From Climacteris rufus (Eukaryota; Chordata; Aves; Passeriformes; Climacteridae), in contig VZRZ01002000.1 of assembly GCA_013398175.1 (NCBI GenBank), positions 283,076-347,075 of the forward strand: a stretch of 64,000 nucleotides of DNA, given 5' to 3'. Of this stretch, positions 61,215-64,000 are shown piece by piece. Within the stretch, counting starts at the first letter, position 1; each line of letters opens with the position of its first letter. The notes under the pieces are model-generated. The model did no database searches, had not been told where the DNA came from, and saw nothing but the letters and a program-made list of their open reading frames with translations. The position numbers and the translations under genes were made by a program.

Positions 61215-64000
61215 ACACCAACATTTCCCATTTAGAGAATGACCACAGAATTCTGCAGGGGACCATAGCTTCCTTCAGTCTCCTCAGCTCTAGTGGCACA
61301 TCCCACCCTCGAAAGGAATTAAATAAAAGTGTGGGGAAAGGGGGAAAAGTGAGGAACCAACACAAGGCATTTCACTCCACAAATAGGGAAACATTTGAAT
61401 GTGCCACTGGTCTGTTGCTGCAAACAGCTTAAGCTGAGAGAAAATTCTTTGGCAGTGACATCTATTCAGCAGTAAGTAATGCATTTTCTAGGACTGAGAT
61501 TCATTATAAGGTCTCTCCAGTGAGTGGAATGATTGAATGGTACTTAAAAAAAAAAAAAAATCCAACAAATAAAACTCCTATTGTTACGATCTTGTAAGTC
61601 AATAATTTAAAAGTGGGGGGTTTTACTCCCTTTTCCCCACCTGGACTGTGGCTTATGTACTGAACTCTGCTAGAACTGCCTTGAACTTGCCTTTCTCTAG
61701 AAATCACCCCCATCAACCAAACGTGGAAGCTGACAAGAATGATTTTAGTGCTGGGTGACTCATCCAAGGCTCTGAGGATCTTTAGCCCCTCCATACTCAT
61801 CCCTTCTACCTATAAGCTGAGACACAACAGAAACTACAGATTCATTGAACACCAAGAAAAGGACAATTTCGGGCTGTGCGTCCTTGAGAAATATGGCACA
61901 GAACAATCCTTTTGGTTTTTTTCTGGTAAGTAGTGCAGTTTTCAGCAGTCCATGTTTTACAACCTCCCTAAACTGAAATCTGCTCAGAGAGCTCTGGGTT
62001 TAATAACTCCCAGCAAATCTCTCCTCCAGAATTTGTCACATTTTCCTCTCTACAATAAAAAACAATTAGAACTTGCCATAATTTTACAGGGAGCTCTCAG
62101 TGCCTATGAATTTAAAACCAGCTTGAATAATGCTCTGGTGAAAAGGCAATAAAAAATTGTTCTGTACCAGCAAGGCAACGGCTTGAAAGTTTCTTTTCTT
62201 GCTGAGTGACTGGAGTTAGGCAAAGACAATCCCCAAAGGTTTCCATGCTTGTGATGCAGCTCCCAGGATTGCCAAGTACATACCCAACAGAGGACTAGTT
62301 TTCTAAAAATACTGATTAAGTCATTAACTCTATCCCCCTCTCTTGGTCCAAATGAAGACTGAAGACAGATCTGGAGTGACGGAAAGCAATGAGGGGATGC
62401 CACTGAGCACTTTCTGCCAGCTCTGTGCCCGTGTCTCTTACAGACCAGGGCTTGGAAGGAACCTGCTATGACCTGTTGACACCATCTTATCCTTATCTTT
62501 AAATATGGTGTAGTTTAGGCAAAGGGGGGAAATGGGAAGAACCTCAGACTTGGGTTTTTGGGGGGTCAATATATTTATATGATATTGGCATTGGGTTTGA
62601 AGGGGTCACGTTGGTGTTCAGAGTCTGCCTTTGGCTGGGGAAATGGGGTTTCCTCTCATGTTGCTGTTCGAAAATGAGTTGTTTAATCAACTTCACATGT
62701 CTTGACTCTGCAGCACAGGGAGGGAGGGGGAGGTTAAGACAGCAGATCATCCTGAGTCTGTCTGGCTATGGCAAGCTCATCCCTGGTGATGCTCAATGGG
62801 TTTCACTCCTCTGGATGTCTGCTGGTGGATTGAGATGGGTTTGCAGTGGATTGAGAGGGTTTTGAGGTGGAATGAGATGTTTTAAACTGGATCGAGATGT
62901 TTTGAGGTGGTCTGCAGGTGGATTGAGAGTAGGCACATGGTGTGCTGGAGGCTTTTGCTGGGCAACCCTCAATTCCACAGTGACATCTCTGTGTCACTTG
63001 ACCTCTGAGCAATGTGAGACCTGGCTACTGAAGGCTCTTGATCTTGCAAACGCTGCCTGAAAAATCTGTTATCTTTGTCCAAGTGAGAACCAGCAGTTTT
63101 TCAGACAGGTTTAGGAAGGCCAGGTTCAGAGGCAGTGCAGCCTTTGCCTTTGAAGAGAGGGATGTGAGGTACAGCTGGGATGGTCTCTCCCAGACGTGAT
63201 CCCTCAGGTCAAGGTTGGAGCACTCCATGGGACAGGACGTAGAAGCCGTTTCCATGGCTGAGCTGCAACCCACTCCTGAGGCACCTTATCTTCATCTCTC
63301 AATGTAGCTATTCACATGCAATCAAAAGCAGAGGGGTTGGGGATTAAACCGTCTCTGACTTACCCTGGGGGAAGCAGCAGCTGGGTGTAGAGTGTTTGCT
63401 TTGGGTGTTTGTGGCGTGGCAGAGGAAGAGGAGGCTGCAATGTGAAGTGGCTGAGAGGTAAAGCACATCTCAGCTTCATGTCAGGGCTCAGCTTTGCTTA
63501 ACAAGTCATCTCTATTCTTTCTTCGCCTTGCTGGTGACTGCTGTGAACACAGTAAGTGGAAATACTGGGGGAAAAGTTATAATGCCACTGCCAGGATTAG
63601 AACAAAATAAATTAGGAAAACACCATTTAGGAATCAACTACCACTTGTTAATTCATCTTACTGCCACGGATCCCATTTTTTCTGCCTTGTGCTTCAACAA
63701 TTTAAACATCCTGGTTTGTGGAATATTTTGGATAAAAACGGTGTAGGGTGGGGAAGAAAAGCTGCTTTAAAAGTAAGTCAAAGGCTCCGACATGTGTTCT
63801 TGGTCGGCTGAATTCAAGATGAGGGTTTTAGGCTTCCCGTGGGAGCTCCCTTTCACAGCTTCCTCCTAATCCTCTGGAAATCGCCTGTTCCCAACAGCTG
63901 TTGGGTCACCAGATGAGCTATTTGTTCAATTATTCTTGGCCGTGCTGGCCCAGGCTGCCTCAAAGCTGCCGGCTCCATCCCTCGGCCCACTTCAATCGCC
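61215..64000. other. intergenic, no gene recognised
   Basis: It has an A tract (61544-61560) and the minisatellite at 62823-62930. No exon, SINE or CR1 is recognised up to the window end. Confidence 0.55.
62823..62930. repeat. minisatellite, ~20-bp ggtggattgagatgttttga-type unit
   Basis: About five imperfect units with the shared core gtgga(t)tgagatg(t)tttga run in tandem. The units vary from about 11 to 22 bases. Frames through it on the minus strand give repeated NPP/QST-like peptides, which are artefacts of the repeat. Confidence 0.85.

Noticed and set aside
43790..64000. Exons of the next gene downstream of BARX2 (in mammals TMEM45B)
   Set aside because: I looked for its multi-pass membrane protein sequence in the translated frames and saw none, so it probably lies beyond the window.

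Overview
This is vertebrate nuclear DNA, most likely from a passerine bird. The evidence is one intron-bearing homeobox gene with consensus splice sites, about fifteen 3'-end fragments of CR1 LINEs, one SINE that joins a tRNA-Ile-like head to a CR1-like tail (a design I know from songbirds), and an endogenous betaretrovirus-like provirus. There are no operons, bacterial genes, rRNA or CRISPR arrays. Nearly all open reading frames in the window are short chance frames.

Region 1 (1 to about 12,235) is the 3' part of BARX2, read on the + strand. Exon 1 lies upstream of the window, and bases 1-7283 are intron 1. Exon 2 (7284-7581) carries a Ser/Pro/Ala linker and the first half of the homeodomain. 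Exon 3 (10074-10158) carries the recognition helix. Exon 4 (10937-11188) carries the basic GRPKK region and the acidic C-terminus. The 3' UTR has an AT-rich microsatellite and ends near an AATAAA at 12207-12212. Intron 1 also holds an interstitial telomeric TTAGGG tract about 200 bp before exon 2 and a MIR-like SINE relic. I found no CR1 inside the gene.

Region 2 (about 12.2-64 kb) is a gene-poor interval downstream of BARX2 in which I recognise no coding exon. It holds the CR1 fragments on both strands, the tRNA-Ile SINE (26222-26360), several MIR-like relics, an old amniote repeat (38050-38110), a minisatellite, two sharp hairpins, homopolymers and one assembly gap. Several AT-rich, TAAT-rich, repeat-free stretches look like conserved enhancers, but this needs alignment to confirm.

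Region 3 (26809-29418) is the most structured mobile element. It is a minus-strand provirus with two LTRs of about 500 bp, 6-bp target-site duplications (TATACC), a polypurine tract and a tRNA-Lys-type primer-binding site. Only about 1.6 kb of interior remains, with a matrix-like fragment and a broken integrase fragment. It cannot replicate by itself.

I did not find a clearly new biological system. The observations most worth checking are the provirus with a host/LTR-spanning open frame beside it, the telomeric tract inside BARX2, the enhancer-like blocks and the near-identical copies flanking the assembly gap.
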